Notes under the pieces: model-generated
The model's database searches: none
Told to the model about the DNA's origin: nothing
What the model saw: only the letters and a program-made list of their open reading frames with translations
Made by a program: the position numbers and the translations under genes
Shown here: one piece after another, positions 53,432 through 63,600 of the stretch
How the letters are laid out: the number at the start of each line of letters is the position of its first letter
How positions within the stretch are numbered: position 1 is the first letter of the stretch
Origin: Flavobacteriales bacterium
GTDB taxonomy: Bacteria; Bacteroidota; Bacteroidia; CAIKAF01
Direction: 5' to 3'
DNA: 64,000 nucleotides
NCBI GenBank assembly: GCA_025055635.1
Contig: JANWWQ010000003.1
Span: forward strand, 1 to 64,000

Positions 53432-54622
53432 ATGCACCGATTGGAAAAACTATTTTTGGAGCATTTGGCCCCCACAAGTCCAGAGCCTTTAGGCCTTACT
53501 GTATCCAGAGCCAGAGGTGCCTACATTTTTGATTTAAAAAACAAAAGATACATTGACTTAATCGCCGGTATCTCGGTGGGTGTGGCAGGCCACAGCCATC
53601 CGCGAATCTTAAGGGCCTTGCGCAAACAAATGAAACGTCACTTGCATGTGATGGTGTATGGCGAATTTGTGCAAAGACCCCAAGTAAAACTGGCGGAACG
53701 GCTGCTGCGGTATACGGAGGCTCCTATAGATTGTGTATATTTTGTGAATTCAGGAGCAGAAGCCACTGAACTGGCCATGAAGTTGGCAAAGAAAGCTACT
53801 GGGCGACCCCATTTTGTGGCTTTCCGGGGTGGTTATCATGGCAGCACACAGGGAGCACTCTCCCTTATGGCTGAGGAAAAGTGGCGCTTTCCCTTTAGTC
53901 CCCTGTTACCGGGTATAGCTTACCTACCCTTCAATGAGATAGAAGCCCTTAAAACTATTGACCAAAGTACGGCTGCCGTATTTGTAGAGGTGATTCAGGC
54001 TGAGACAGGTGCATCGCCAGCCCGACCAGAATTCCTGAAAGCACTTCGGGACCGCTGCGATGCCACGGGTGCTTTGCTGGTGGTAGATGAGATTCAGACG
54101 GGCCTGGGGCGTACCGGCAAGTTCTGGAGCCACTCCTGGTATGGGCTACGTCCCGATATCATTCTTTCGGCTAAAGCCTTGGGTGGAGGCCTTCCCCTTG
54201 GAGCGGTGCTGGCTTCAAGACACTTATTCAAAATCTTGGCCAACCATCCCCCTTTGGGCCACATAACCACCTTTGGGGGAAATCCACTTAGTTGCGCAGC
54301 TGCTTTAGGAATGTTGGAAGTTTTGGAAAAAGAAAACCTTTGTGCTCAAGCCATAGAAAAAGAAAAAATAATACGCGAGACTTTAGTGCATCCTCAGGTT
54401 GCAGAAGTTCGGGGAAGAGGTTTGCTTCTGGCCCTCGTTTTGAGACAAAAAGGTGCCGCACCTCGCCTAGCCCGACAATGCCTAGAAGCTGGTGTTATGA
54501 CCGACTGGTTCCTGTTTAGTGAGGATGCTCTAAGAATTGCACCACCGCTTAATATTCCTGAAAAGGTGCTTCAAAAGGCACTTAACATTCTTTTAAAAGT
54601 TATTGAGAAAGAGGCTAAATGA
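53432..54622 (+). CDS. Class III (ornithine/acetylornithine-type) aminotransferase
   Basis: A 396-residue PLP enzyme of fold type I. It has YIDLIAGISVGVAGHSHP, then FVNSGAEATELAMKLA and GGYHGSTQGALSL. The aspartate that binds the PLP ring nitrogen is in VVDEIQTGLGRTG, and the PLP lysine is in SAKALGGGLPLGA. The FGGNPLSCAAAL motif closes the site. Members transfer the delta- or omega-amino group of ornithine, acetylornithine or related amines to 2-oxoglutarate. No arginine biosynthesis genes are nearby, so the substrate is open. ATG at 53432 is chosen because the frame upstream overlaps the SPOR gene. Confidence 0.88.
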   Translation: MHRLEKLFLEHLAPTSPEPLGLTVSRARGAYIFDLKNKRYIDLIAGISVGVAGHSHPRILRALRKQMKRHLHVMVYGEFVQRPQVKLAERLLRYTEAPIDCVYFVNSGAEATELAMKLAKKATGRPHFVAFRGGYHGSTQGALSLMAEEKWRFPFSPLLPGIAYLPFNEIEALKTIDQSTAAVFVEVIQAETGASPARPEFLKALRDRCDATGALLVVDEIQTGLGRTGKFWSHSWYGLRPDIILSAKALGGGLPLGAVLASRHLFKILANHPPLGHITTFGGNPLSCAAALGMLEVLEKENLCAQAIEKEKIIRETLVHPQVAEVRGRGLLLALVLRQKGAAPRLARQCLEAGVMTDWFLFSEDALRIAPPLNIPEKVLQKALNILLKVIEKEAK

Positions 54623-54939
54623 TAACATAGGGCCAATTATTCTTTTGGATGTAGTAAGTGAGATAATCTTGATTTAAAAAAGACGGTGCAAAGCTGCGAC
54701 TGGAATCCATAATGTTAAAAAAGGAGACATTTTTGTAAACGACTCTCGAAAAATCTAAAAAATCAGGTCAGCGGAGACGATGATCAAATTCCTCTCAGGT
54801 GTAATTAGCGATTACTGGGATAACCATAGTTTCCTGGTTCACCCCAAAAAAGTAAAAAGTTTGTAAAAACCTGTTAGTACACTTTGAGGAAAAAGACATT
54901 TTTTATTTATTTTGCCATATAAATCTGATTATAAAAGTT
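54623..54939. other. Intergenic region
   Basis: A 317-base AT-rich spacer before the PorE-like gene. A 28-codon ATG frame at about 54780 has no supporting feature. Near-consensus promoter-like bases (TTATTTTG) lie just before the ATG at 54940, but an exact TAnnTTTG is absent. Confidence 0.45.
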
Positions 54940-57537
54940 ATGATACGCCTTGTATGTCTTCCCTTCCTAATTGGAGTAGTGACGTGCAAAGTGTTACAGG
55001 GTCAAAACGTGGAGTTCAAAAAACAGAACTTTCCCAACGACCCTGAAGGGTTTCGTAAAGCCTATGAGGCCCTAACTAAAGGTGATCAAGAGCTTTCCCT
55101 GGGGCCCAGCGGATTTCAGAGGGCATTGAATTATTATCTGGAGGCGTATCGTTTCAATCCTAACAATGCCGACCTGAATTACAAGTTGGGAGTTATCTAC
55201 AATGCCATGGGATTTAAAGGGGAGGCCGCCGATTACTTTGACAGAGCAGGCCAGCTGGATAACAAGTATAAAAAAGAAGCCAGTAAGCTCACTGCAGAGC
55301 TGCTGCACCTGGACATGCAGTGGGACAGGGCCATCGCCGCCTATTCTGAATACATTTCTACACTGGAAGCTGAAAAAGCATCCACCAAGGACAAGGCCCG
55401 CATCAGGGAAATTGAACAAGAAATTTTTTCGCTACGTCACGCCATAAGGCAATGTCAGAACGGGATGGAAATCTGTAAGGACACTATTCCTGTGGCTATC
55501 ATGAATCTGGGGCGCAATGTGAATTCACGATACCCAGACTTTTCGGGGGTAATGGTGGGTAATTTTGATAAAATTTATTTCACCTCCCGTCGTCCCAATA
55601 CCACCGGCGGTGGCATTCCTCCGGGAGACGTCTATTACTTTGAGGATATTTATTATGTTTTTAAGGATTCTTCAGGAAATTATGTGTCAGCTAGGCAGGT
55701 GCCCGGAAAAATTAATACCCCTAACCATGATGCCACAGTAGCTATTACGCCCGATGAAAAAAAGATGATTATTGTAAGACCCAAAAGTGCCACTGACTCT
55801 GATTTGTTTGAAGCCACCTTTGACGGTAAAGAGTGGTCGGATGCCAGGCCGATGGAAGGAATTAACTCCAAATATAGAGAAACGCACGCCACTTATTTGC
55901 CTAATGGCAAACTGTTATTCGTGTCAAACGATCCTGAGAAAGGGGCTCGCGGGCTGGATATCTTCATTGCCGAATACGATAACGCACAAGGCAAATGGGT
56001 TAACCCCCGCTTGGTCAATGAACTTAATACAGAATTCAATGAAGATGGTGTGTTTATGGCACCAGATGGTGTCACCCTCTACTTTACCTCAGAAGGTCAT
56101 AATTCAATGGGTGGATACGATTTTTTCAAATCTACCCTTAACCCCGACGGTACCTTTTCAAAGCCTCAAAATTTAGGATACCCCATCAACTCTCCAGGAA
56201 ACGACGTATTTATTGTAGTTACTGCAGACGGAAAAAATGCTCTTTTTGATAGCAATAGAAAAGGAGGTTTTGGAGAAAAGGATTTGTATAGAATGACATT
56301 CCTTGAAAAACTAGACATGGTATTATTTGGGACGGTTTATGATACCAAAACAAAAAAAGTGATTCCAAATGCAGTTGTTAGAATTACCGACATGAGTGAT
56401 AATAGGCCTGTAACGTTGTCTCCAAAAGCTGAGCCTGGTAATTATTTTACCTCAGATGTGAAGGTATCAAAACTTTACAAGGCTTCCGTGACAGCAGCAG
56501 GATATCAATCTTATGAAGAAGTATTTAAGACCGTACTCACCAATTTAGATAGCCTTCAGATGAGAAAGGACTTTTATCTGGAAAAAGCTGTGGTACTAAC
56601 CCTGCGCGGAAGTGTTATAGATATAAATACAAAACAGAAAGTACCTGCTAAAGTAGAACTTGTGCGTACCAATGCAGACGAACGATTGACCCTAAATTCC
56701 GATGAGGTGAGAGGATACAGCACCAGTACAACCAATGGTGCTGCCTATAATGCTCGCGTAGTGGCAGAGGGTTATCAACCCGTATCAGAATCATTCATAG
56801 TGAATTTAAGCGGTGATCAAACTGTTTTTGAGAAAAATTTTTATGTATCAAAGCGTACCGAGGCTCGAAGCTTACGCGTTATTGGGCGTATTGTAGATTG
56901 TACTACTCGTGAAAAACTCAATGGTACAATACAAATTTTAGATGCTAAAGGGCAAGTACTTCAGTCACTGAAATCCACCGCTGCTGAGGGATTTGCTTCA
57001 AAGGAGTTGAAAACCAACACTCCTTATTTTGCTGTCGTAAAGGCCGATGGCTACAACGATAGAGAGGAGCGATTTGAAATAATAGCTGCTGAGGATCAGA
57101 CTGAGTATGAAAAAGAGTTTTGCCTTGAGAAGCCTTTTTCGCAGAAAAAACTTGCTATAAAAAATATCTATTTTGATTTTGATAAATATAATCTTCGCCC
57201 TGACGCCCTCAAAGAAATTCAAAATGTTTTGAGGATTTTACAAGAAGAACCCACTGCGAAAGTAGAAATCTTTGCCCACTGTGATATCATTGGTACTTAC
57301 GAATATAATGTTCAATTATCATTAAATCGGGCTCTCACCGTATACAACTGGTTGTACGAGCATGGCATATCCAAGGACAGAATGCGGTATAGCTACTACA
57401 GTTTCTCCAAGCCAGCAGCCCCAAATTTTACCCCCGAGGGAAAGGATAATCCGCAAGGAAGGGCCTTAAACCGGAGGGTGGAATTTCGGATCTATGATTT
57501 GTCAACGGGTCAGGAATTAGACACAAGAAAGAAATAA
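54940..57537 (+). CDS. PorE-like OmpA-family protein (TPR, beta-propeller, CRD repeats)
   Basis: An 865-residue exported protein with the domain order of the T9SS protein PorE. TPR-like helices (ALNYYLEAYRFNPNNADLNY) come first. A PD40/WD40-type beta-propeller follows (about 55520-56300; TYLPNGKLLFVSND, GVTLYFTSEGH). Three tandem carboxypeptidase-regulatory-like domains (LFGTVYDTKTKKVIPNA, LRGSVIDINTKQKVPAK, VIGRIVDCTTREKLNGT) come next. The C-terminal OmpA domain has IYFDFDKYNLRPDA and LSLNRALTVYNWL for peptidoglycan binding. PorE links outer-membrane PorP to the cell wall in Porphyromonas, where one regulatory-like domain is described. A general PorP/SprF partner role is the safer statement. 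Confidence 0.82.
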   Translation: MIRLVCLPFLIGVVTCKVLQGQNVEFKKQNFPNDPEGFRKAYEALTKGDQELSLGPSGFQRALNYYLEAYRFNPNNADLNYKLGVIYNAMGFKGEAADYFDRAGQLDNKYKKEASKLTAELLHLDMQWDRAIAAYSEYISTLEAEKASTKDKARIREIEQEIFSLRHAIRQCQNGMEICKDTIPVAIMNLGRNVNSRYPDFSGVMVGNFDKIYFTSRRPNTTGGGIPPGDVYYFEDIYYVFKDSSGNYVSARQVPGKINTPNHDATVAITPDEKKMIIVRPKSATDSDLFEATFDGKEWSDARPMEGINSKYRETHATYLPNGKLLFVSNDPEKGARGLDIFIAEYDNAQGKWVNPRLVNELNTEFNEDGVFMAPDGVTLYFTSEGHNSMGGYDFFKSTLNPDGTFSKPQNLGYPINSPGNDVFIVVTADGKNALFDSNRKGGFGEKDLYRMTFLEKLDMVLFGTVYDTKTKKVIPNAVVRITDMSDNRPVTLSPKAEPGNYFTSDVKVSKLYKASVTAAGYQSYEEVFKTVLTNLDSLQMRKDFYLEKAVVLTLRGSVIDINTKQKVPAKVELVRTNADERLTLNSDEVRGYSTSTTNGAAYNARVVAEGYQPVSESFIVNLSGDQTVFEKNFYVSKRTEARSLRVIGRIVDCTTREKLNGTIQILDAKGQVLQSLKSTAAEGFASKELKTNTPYFAVVKADGYNDREERFEIIAAEDQTEYEKEFCLEKPFSQKKLAIKNIYFDFDKYNLRPDALKEIQNVLRILQEEPTAKVEIFAHCDIIGTYEYNVQLSLNRALTVYNWLYEHGISKDRMRYSYYSFSKPAAPNFTPEGKDNPQGRALNRRVEFRIYDLSTGQELDTRKK

Positions 57538-57580
57538 CTTAACGATTGTTGTCTTTTAGAAATTAATCTGGAAAATAAAA

Positions 57581-59683
57581 TTAAGCAATTTGACGCCAGA
57601 AGCTTTCTGACTTTTTAAGAGAGTTTAAGGTACTTTTGATAGGTTCATGCAAGGGACTTACCAGAAAAGGATCACCCTCCAAGACCTGACGGGCTGCCCT
57701 GTCTGCTTGCTGAAGGACGTGCACATCTTTGCTTAGGTCTGCTAAACGAAAGCGCATATTTCCACTCTGGCGGGTACCTTCTAAATCTCCAGCCCCTCGC
57801 AGACGAAGGTCTTCTTCTGCGATGCGGAAACCATCTTGGGTGGACACCATTACTTGTAAGCGGGCCCGACCCTCTGCACTAATATTGGGGCTTGCCAAAA
57901 GAATGCAGTATGATTGTTCAGCTCCTCTGCCCACGCGGCCCCTTAGCTGGTGAAGCTGCGCCAGCCCGAAACGCTCCGCATGCTCAATGACCATCACGGA
58001 GGCGTTGGGAACATTGACACCCACTTCAATGACTGTGGTGGCGACTAGAATTTGGGCTTCACCTCTAGCAAAGCGTTGCATGGCTTGTTCTTTTTCAGCC
58101 TGATTCATGCGCCCATGCAACATCTCCACTGACCATTGCGGGAAGCTTTTCTTCACCTGTTCATAGCCCTTTAATAGAGGGGTATAATCCAGCTTTTCAG
58201 ACTCTTCAATCAACGGAAATACCCAATAGACCTGACGGCCTTTAGCCAATTCTCCTTGTACAAGGTGAAGGAGCTGGGAATGTTGTGAAGGCAACAACAA
58301 ACGGGTGATGACTGGTTTCCGACCGGGCGGTAATTCGTCCAGAACGCTCACATCCAGGTCGCCATAGATAGTAAGGGCCAGCGTACGGGGAATGGGTGTG
58401 GCCGTCATGATCAGTACATGGGGTGGTACAACATTTTTCTGCCACATCTTGCCCCTTTGTGCCACTCCAAATCGGTGCTGCTCATCAATCACGGCGAGAG
58501 CGAGGTTGCGGAATTTTACGTCTTCTTCTAGAAGGGCGTGGGTGCCTACCACTATAGGCAGTCGACCATCCCTCAAAGAGGTAAGGATGTCCTGGCGCTG
58601 ATTCCGGGGGGTGGAACCCGTCAACAATGCCACCGGGACCCGCAAAGGTTTCAGATAGTCGCTAATGGCGTAGTAATGCTGTTGGGCAAGTATTTCGGTT
58701 GGTGCCATCATAGCAGCTTGGAAGCCTGCGTCCACCACACTGAGCATGCTCAGGAGGGCCACAATAGTCTTTCCGCTTCCTACATCTCCTTGCAACAGGC
58801 GACTCATCTGACGGCCGCTGGCCATGTCCTCGCGAATCTCGCGCAGGACACGAATTTGAGCCCCGGTAAGAGGAAAAGGTAAATGGTGTTGGTAAAATTC
58901 CTTCACCAGGCGGTTAGTCCGGGGCACTTCCAGGCCCGGATTTTCTCGTTTTCGCCCCAGGTTGAGTTGCAACAACTGAAGCCTGAGGAAAAATAGCTCT
59001 TCAAATTTGAGGCGGAAGAGCGCCTTTTTCAATTCAGCCTCCGAGGATGGAAAATGTATCTGACAAAGTGCATGATGCCGGCTGCACAGTTTGTATTCGG
59101 ACAATATATCCTCACTAAGAGTTTCACTAAATGTAAAGGGGATATTCTCCATTAATTGCCGCATTATGTCTTCAATTGCCCGACTGTCCAGCCCTGCCTT
59201 TTTCATCTTTTCAGTTGTGGTGTAAAGGGGAACAAGTCCCACACGCCGGCTTTCGGTACCCCCTGAAATGCGTTCCATTTCTGGATGGGCAATACTGAAA
59301 TGGCGGCCCAACTTCATCAAACGACCAAATACCAAATATTCGGCGCCGGCAATTAAACTTTTTCTAATGTACCTAATTCCCTGGAACCAGGTGAGTTCCA
59401 CTGAACCAGTGTGATCTGTGAGAGTGGCTGAGAGCCGGCGGTGAGGTCCCCTTTCTACTAGACGGATGTCAGAAATGCGGCCCCGCAGTTGGGCAAAAGG
59501 CTGACCTTCCTGCAGAGTGGCGGCCAGGTCAATACGGGTCCGGTCAAGGTGCCTGTAAGGGAAATACATCAAAAGGTCGCCGGCTGTGAACACGGAAACT
59601 TCCTCTCGCAATAGCTGGGCGCGGCGCGGCCCCACCCCTTTCACATACTCTACCGGCATTAGCCACCAACGTCGCTCATCCAT
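57581..59683 (-). CDS. recG: ATP-dependent DNA helicase RecG
   Basis: A 700-residue protein. The N-terminal wedge/OB domain begins PVEYVKGVGPRRAQLL and contains YFPYRHLDRT. Helicase motifs follow: GDVGSGKTIVALL (motif I), DEQHRFGVAQRG (II), MTATPIPRTLAL (III), and LVATTVIEVGVNVPNA with LHQLRGRVGRG (V and VI). The C-terminal TRIP region includes GAGDLEGTRQSG. RecG remodels stalled forks and branched DNA. ATG at 59683 is chosen over TTG at 59695. It is followed by the convergent PorE-like gene. About 100 bases separate it from the MazG-like gene on the same strand. Confidence 0.96.
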   Translation of the reverse strand: MDERRWWLMPVEYVKGVGPRRAQLLREEVSVFTAGDLLMYFPYRHLDRTRIDLAATLQEGQPFAQLRGRISDIRLVERGPHRRLSATLTDHTGSVELTWFQGIRYIRKSLIAGAEYLVFGRLMKLGRHFSIAHPEMERISGGTESRRVGLVPLYTTTEKMKKAGLDSRAIEDIMRQLMENIPFTFSETLSEDILSEYKLCSRHHALCQIHFPSSEAELKKALFRLKFEELFFLRLQLLQLNLGRKRENPGLEVPRTNRLVKEFYQHHLPFPLTGAQIRVLREIREDMASGRQMSRLLQGDVGSGKTIVALLSMLSVVDAGFQAAMMAPTEILAQQHYYAISDYLKPLRVPVALLTGSTPRNQRQDILTSLRDGRLPIVVGTHALLEEDVKFRNLALAVIDEQHRFGVAQRGKMWQKNVVPPHVLIMTATPIPRTLALTIYGDLDVSVLDELPPGRKPVITRLLLPSQHSQLLHLVQGELAKGRQVYWVFPLIEESEKLDYTPLLKGYEQVKKSFPQWSVEMLHGRMNQAEKEQAMQRFARGEAQILVATTVIEVGVNVPNASVMVIEHAERFGLAQLHQLRGRVGRGAEQSYCILLASPNISAEGRARLQVMVSTQDGFRIAEEDLRLRGAGDLEGTRQSGNMRFRLADLSKDVHVLQQADRAARQVLEGDPFLVSPLHEPIKSTLNSLKKSESFWRQIA

Positions 59684-59790
59684 CTTGCCGCTCAAAATTA
59701 CCTGAACCTCAGCCTTTCAGGGATTTTGAAGGATCCGAGCGTAAGGGGTTTCTCTTACATAGAAAAGGACGCTAAAAGGTGTGAAATTCC

Positions 59791-60153
59791 TTACTGCGGC
59801 TTCAGTTTTTCGTTGACCAGATGGCGGAGACGATCGCGGGTGGTTTTTTTCTGTATGTTTTCCAAGAAGGCCTTTTCCATATCCACGCCCATTTGATTAG
59901 CCAGGCATAGGAGCACCCAGAGGATATCAGCCAGTTCATCAGATAGAGAAACGTGGCCTTCGCCTGGTTTAGTTGACTGTTCACCGAATCTACGGGCCAT
60001 GAGGCGGGCCAATTCCCCAACCTCCTCCATTAGAAGAGCTAAGTTGGTCAATTCACTGAAGTATCGTACGCCGTATGTTCGGATCCAGTGATCTACCTGT
60101 TGCTGAGCTTCACGCAACGAAAGGACATGATCTGAATGAGAAGGAGCCTCCAC
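59791..60153 (-). CDS. MazG-like nucleotide pyrophosphohydrolase
   Basis: A 120-residue protein with the all-alpha NTP pyrophosphohydrolase signature: LMEEVGELARLMARR (EExxE) and SLSDELADILWVL (ExxD, metal-binding). One short MazG-like domain is present. Such enzymes hydrolyse (d)NTPs to monophosphate and diphosphate. The start is GTG at 60153, immediately next to the stop codon of the bacilliredoxin gene, so translation is probably coupled. A full-length MazG gene begins separately at the right edge. Confidence 0.88.
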   Translation of the reverse strand: MEAPSHSDHVLSLREAQQQVDHWIRTYGVRYFSELTNLALLMEEVGELARLMARRFGEQSTKPGEGHVSLSDELADILWVLLCLANQMGVDMEKAFLENIQKKTTRDRLRHLVNEKLKPQ

Positions 60154-60567
60154 TTAACAATACTGGTCGTACAGGGCCTTTAAATGTTGGGCAATCATCT
60201 CTGGGGAACGCCCCTCAATCATATGGCGTTCAATCATGTGCAGCAACTCACCGTCTTTCAGGAGGGCAATACTGGGTGATGACGGTGGATAAGGCAATAG
60301 GTAACGACGTGCTGCCGCGGTGGCCTCTTTATCTACACCCGCAAATACGGTGATGAGATGATCAGGCCTCTTAGGGTGGTTGAGGGACATAATAACACCT
60401 GGCCGAGCAGAGCCTGCCGCACATCCACAAACACTGTTTATAACCAAAAGTACCGTCCCTCGCTGTGTTCGAAAAAATTCGTCTACTTCTTCGGCTGTTT
60501 CCAGTGAAATAAATTGATGATCAGTAAGCTGGTTCTTAAAAGGTATTACAAGTTCGGGCGGATACAT
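60154..60567 (-). CDS. BrxA/BrxB-type bacilliredoxin
   Basis: A 137-residue protein of the YphP/YqiW family. The redox motif CGCAAGSARPG carries the CxC pair. The family blocks YPPSSPSIALLKDGELLHMI and ERHMIEGRSPEMIAQHL are present. Bacilliredoxins reduce bacillithiolated proteins in Bacillus. Whether this organism makes bacillithiol cannot be seen here. ATG at 60567 has a TAATTTTG box upstream (60613-60620). The MazG-like gene abuts its 3' end. Confidence 0.9.
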   Translation of the reverse strand: MYPPELVIPFKNQLTDHQFISLETAEEVDEFFRTQRGTVLLVINSVCGCAAGSARPGVIMSLNHPKRPDHLITVFAGVDKEATAAARRYLLPYPPSSPSIALLKDGELLHMIERHMIEGRSPEMIAQHLKALYDQYC

Positions 60568-60592
60568 TTTATTTTAATGATTTTTAAAAAGT

Positions 60593-60600
60593 TAATTTTG
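60593..60600 (+). promoter_or_regulatory. Bacteroidota -7 box for the M16 peptidase gene
   Basis: TAATTTTG (TAnnTTTG) lies 33 bases before the ATG at 60634. It faces the opposite-strand box at 60613-60620. Confidence 0.5.
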
Positions 60601-60612
60601 CCAATTTTCTTG

Positions 60613-60620
60613 CAAAATTA
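60613..60620 (-). promoter_or_regulatory. Bacteroidota -7 box for the bacilliredoxin-MazG-like operon
   Basis: On the minus strand the bases read TAATTTTG (TAnnTTTG), 45 bases before the ATG at 60567. The two divergent boxes overlap in their expected -7 to -33 windows, so the promoters may compete. Confidence 0.45.
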
Positions 60621-60633
60621 ATAAGGGGTAACT

Positions 60634-63600
60634 ATGAAAATGCTTACACAAAATTTTTGTTTTACCCTGGGGATGAGTTTTCTGCTTTTCCTTTGGCCTG
60701 CCTATACAAGGAGTCAGAAAGGTGATCGTTATGCGCTTGTGGAAACGGTGGGGCCCGCCCCAGGCACCATAAATATCCCTTATAAAAAATACAAATTTTC
60801 CAATGGACTTACCTTATTGGTCCATGAAGACCACAGTGACCCTGTTGTGTACGTAGATGTCACGTACCATGTGGGCTCAGGGCGTGAGATTTATGGGCGA
60901 AGTGGCTTTGCCCATTTTTTTGAGCACATGATGTTTCAAGGCTCCGAACATGTGGGCGATGAGGAACATTTCAGAATTATTACGGAGGCCGGAGGCACTC
61001 TGAACGGCACAACCAACACTGACCGTACCAACTACTTCGAGACAATACCTTCCAACCAGTTGGAAGTGGCCTTATGGCTGGAAAGCGACCGAATGGGATG
61101 GTTCCTGGATGCTGTGACGCCCGAAAAGTTTGAAGTGCAAAGGGCCACGGTGAAAAATGAGCGCGGCCAGAATTATGACAATGCCCCGTATGGCCTGGTG
61201 GGCGAAAAGCTGCGCGAAGGATTGTATCCGTTCAATCATCCTTATTCCTGGAGCACCATTGGGTATATTGAGGACTTGAATGCTGCCACACTGGATGATT
61301 TGAAGCGATTCTTTCTGCGCTGGTATGGACCCAACAACGCCATCCTGACCGTGGCCGGTGACGTCCAGGCCGATCAGGTAGCAGCCCTCGTGGATAAATA
61401 CTTTAGCGACATCCCCTCTGGTCCGCTGGTTTCAGCCCCTGCTCCTCAACCTGTGAGGTTGGAAAAAGATAGATTCATTTCTTATGAGGACAATGTCAAG
61501 ATGCCTCTCATCAAACTGGTGTGGCCCACCGTAGACCAGACCCATCCCGATGCTCTGGCACTAGATGCCGTAGCTTTTGCTCTTGGTCATGGAAAAAGTT
61601 CACCCCTGTATCAAAAACTGGTGAAGACCCAGATGGCTCAATCAGTATTAGCCAACCACCCCACTTTTGAATTGACGGGCCATCTGGAGGCTACGGTGTA
61701 TGCTCTGCCCGGACAAAGCTTGGAGAAAATCAGAAATACCGTCCTGGAATGTCTGAAAGAATTAGCTGCAAAAGGAATTTCAGAAGAGGTACTCAAAAGA
61801 TTTAAAAGCATCACTGAAGCCCAGGTACTTAATAGTTTGCGAACCGTTCAGGGAAAGGGCAGCAGGTTGGCCTACTATGCCACATTCTTTCCCACACCGG
61901 ATTATCTGCCTCGGTACCTGAAAGCTTTACAGGAACTCACCGTACTCCAGGTCAATGGAGCGATGAAAAAATATATTTTAGATAAGCCTTGTCTTACGGT
62001 AAGCTGCGTGCCCAAAGGACAAAGCGCTCAATTGCCTGCCCCTGACAATGTGAGCCGGCCAACGCCTCCGCCGGACTTCAAGCCTGATTTAAAAGAGTAT
62101 AACAATCTCACCTATAGCAAACCAAAATCTTCGATTGACAGAAGTAGAAAACCCACGCCGGGACCTTCTCCCGTCGTTAATAGTCCTGATTTCACCGTTA
62201 AAACTTCTCCTAAAGAAGTCTCCTTTGTGGTAACTCCCTACAATGAATTACCAGTTACAGACATTCTGGTCAGTATTTTGGGAGGGTATGCTAAGGACAT
62301 AGCTTCCAAAGCCGGAGTTACTGCTTTGATGGCTTCCCTTATGCGCGAATCCACCCAAAATTTTACGGCCGAGGCTTTATCCGATCGGTTGGAGTTATTG
62401 GGCTGTTCTTTGGAAGTGTCCGGAGAAAGAGATGAGGTAAACGTAGCCCTTTCCTGTCCAAACCGCAATCTGGACAAAGGAATAAACCTTTTAAAAGAGG
62501 TGCTTTTTTATCCCCAATTTAAGGAAGACGAATTCAAGCGAGCCCGCGACAGACAACTACAAAGCCTGCGCAACCAGAGCGTCAATGCCCGTAGCATAGC
62601 CCATTATGTAATGTGCAAAAAAAGCTATGTGCCCACTTTGGCTGCCTCTCTGCCGGACTTGGGCACCGAAGAAACTCTCTCCAGCCTCACTGTGGAAGAT
62701 ATAAAGGCGCGCCATAGAATGCTGCTCATGCAACCCGATTTGGTAACTGTGGCTGTAGTAGGCGCTATCAATGCTGAAGAGGTGCCTGAAAAACTAGGTT
62801 TTTTGTGGAACTGGGAATCCCCTTACCCCCTTCTGGAAAAGCCCAAAATTCCGGAGCCCGATTTTGATGCCTTTCCTTCAGGAAAGGCCCCCCCTCCTGG
62901 AAGCGAACAAACTAAAGAAGAACTTCCTCCAGACATAAAAGAAAAAATTGTTCAAATAAGAAGGTTATTCGCCCCTCCAAAGTCTCCTCCAATTTTATTC
63001 AATCCCCAAGAAAAAACTACCATCTTTTTTGCCCATAAGGAAAATGCCCCTCAGTCGCATATTCTGGTGGCAATGAAAGGTGTCATGTACCATCCGCTGG
63101 CTGAAAGCTTTTTGTGCAGAATCATCAATTTTCCGCTGGGAGGCGGATTCAATAGCCGACTCAATCAAAATTTACGGGAAAAAAGAGGCTATACGTATGG
63201 AATCAGATCTTCTTTTTCTACAACCCGCTATAATGATGTATGGACCTGTGCGGCAGCTGTTAAAAAAGAGGCTACCGACACAGCGCTGTTGGAAATATTG
63301 AGGGAAATCAAAGAATACGCCGAAAAAGGTATGACTCCTGAAGAACATGAATTCACCAAGAAAGCGCTTCTTCTCAGTGACGCTCTTAAATATGAATCTC
63401 CAGCCCAGAAGGCTTCTTACCTAAAAATGATCTCTGAATTTGGATTTGTAAAAGATATCCCTCAAAGGCAAAAAGAACTTTTAGAACGGGTGACTTTGCT
63501 GCAACTGAATGAAAAAGCCCGCATGCATTTTGCAGATAAACCTTTTACCATCGTGGTTGTAGGCGATGGTCCCACCGTACTGCCTAAACTCCAGAAACTA

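Noticed and set aside
54780..54866. 28-codon ATG frame before the PorE-like gene
   Set aside because: Short, no promoter at proper spacing, no recognisable feature.
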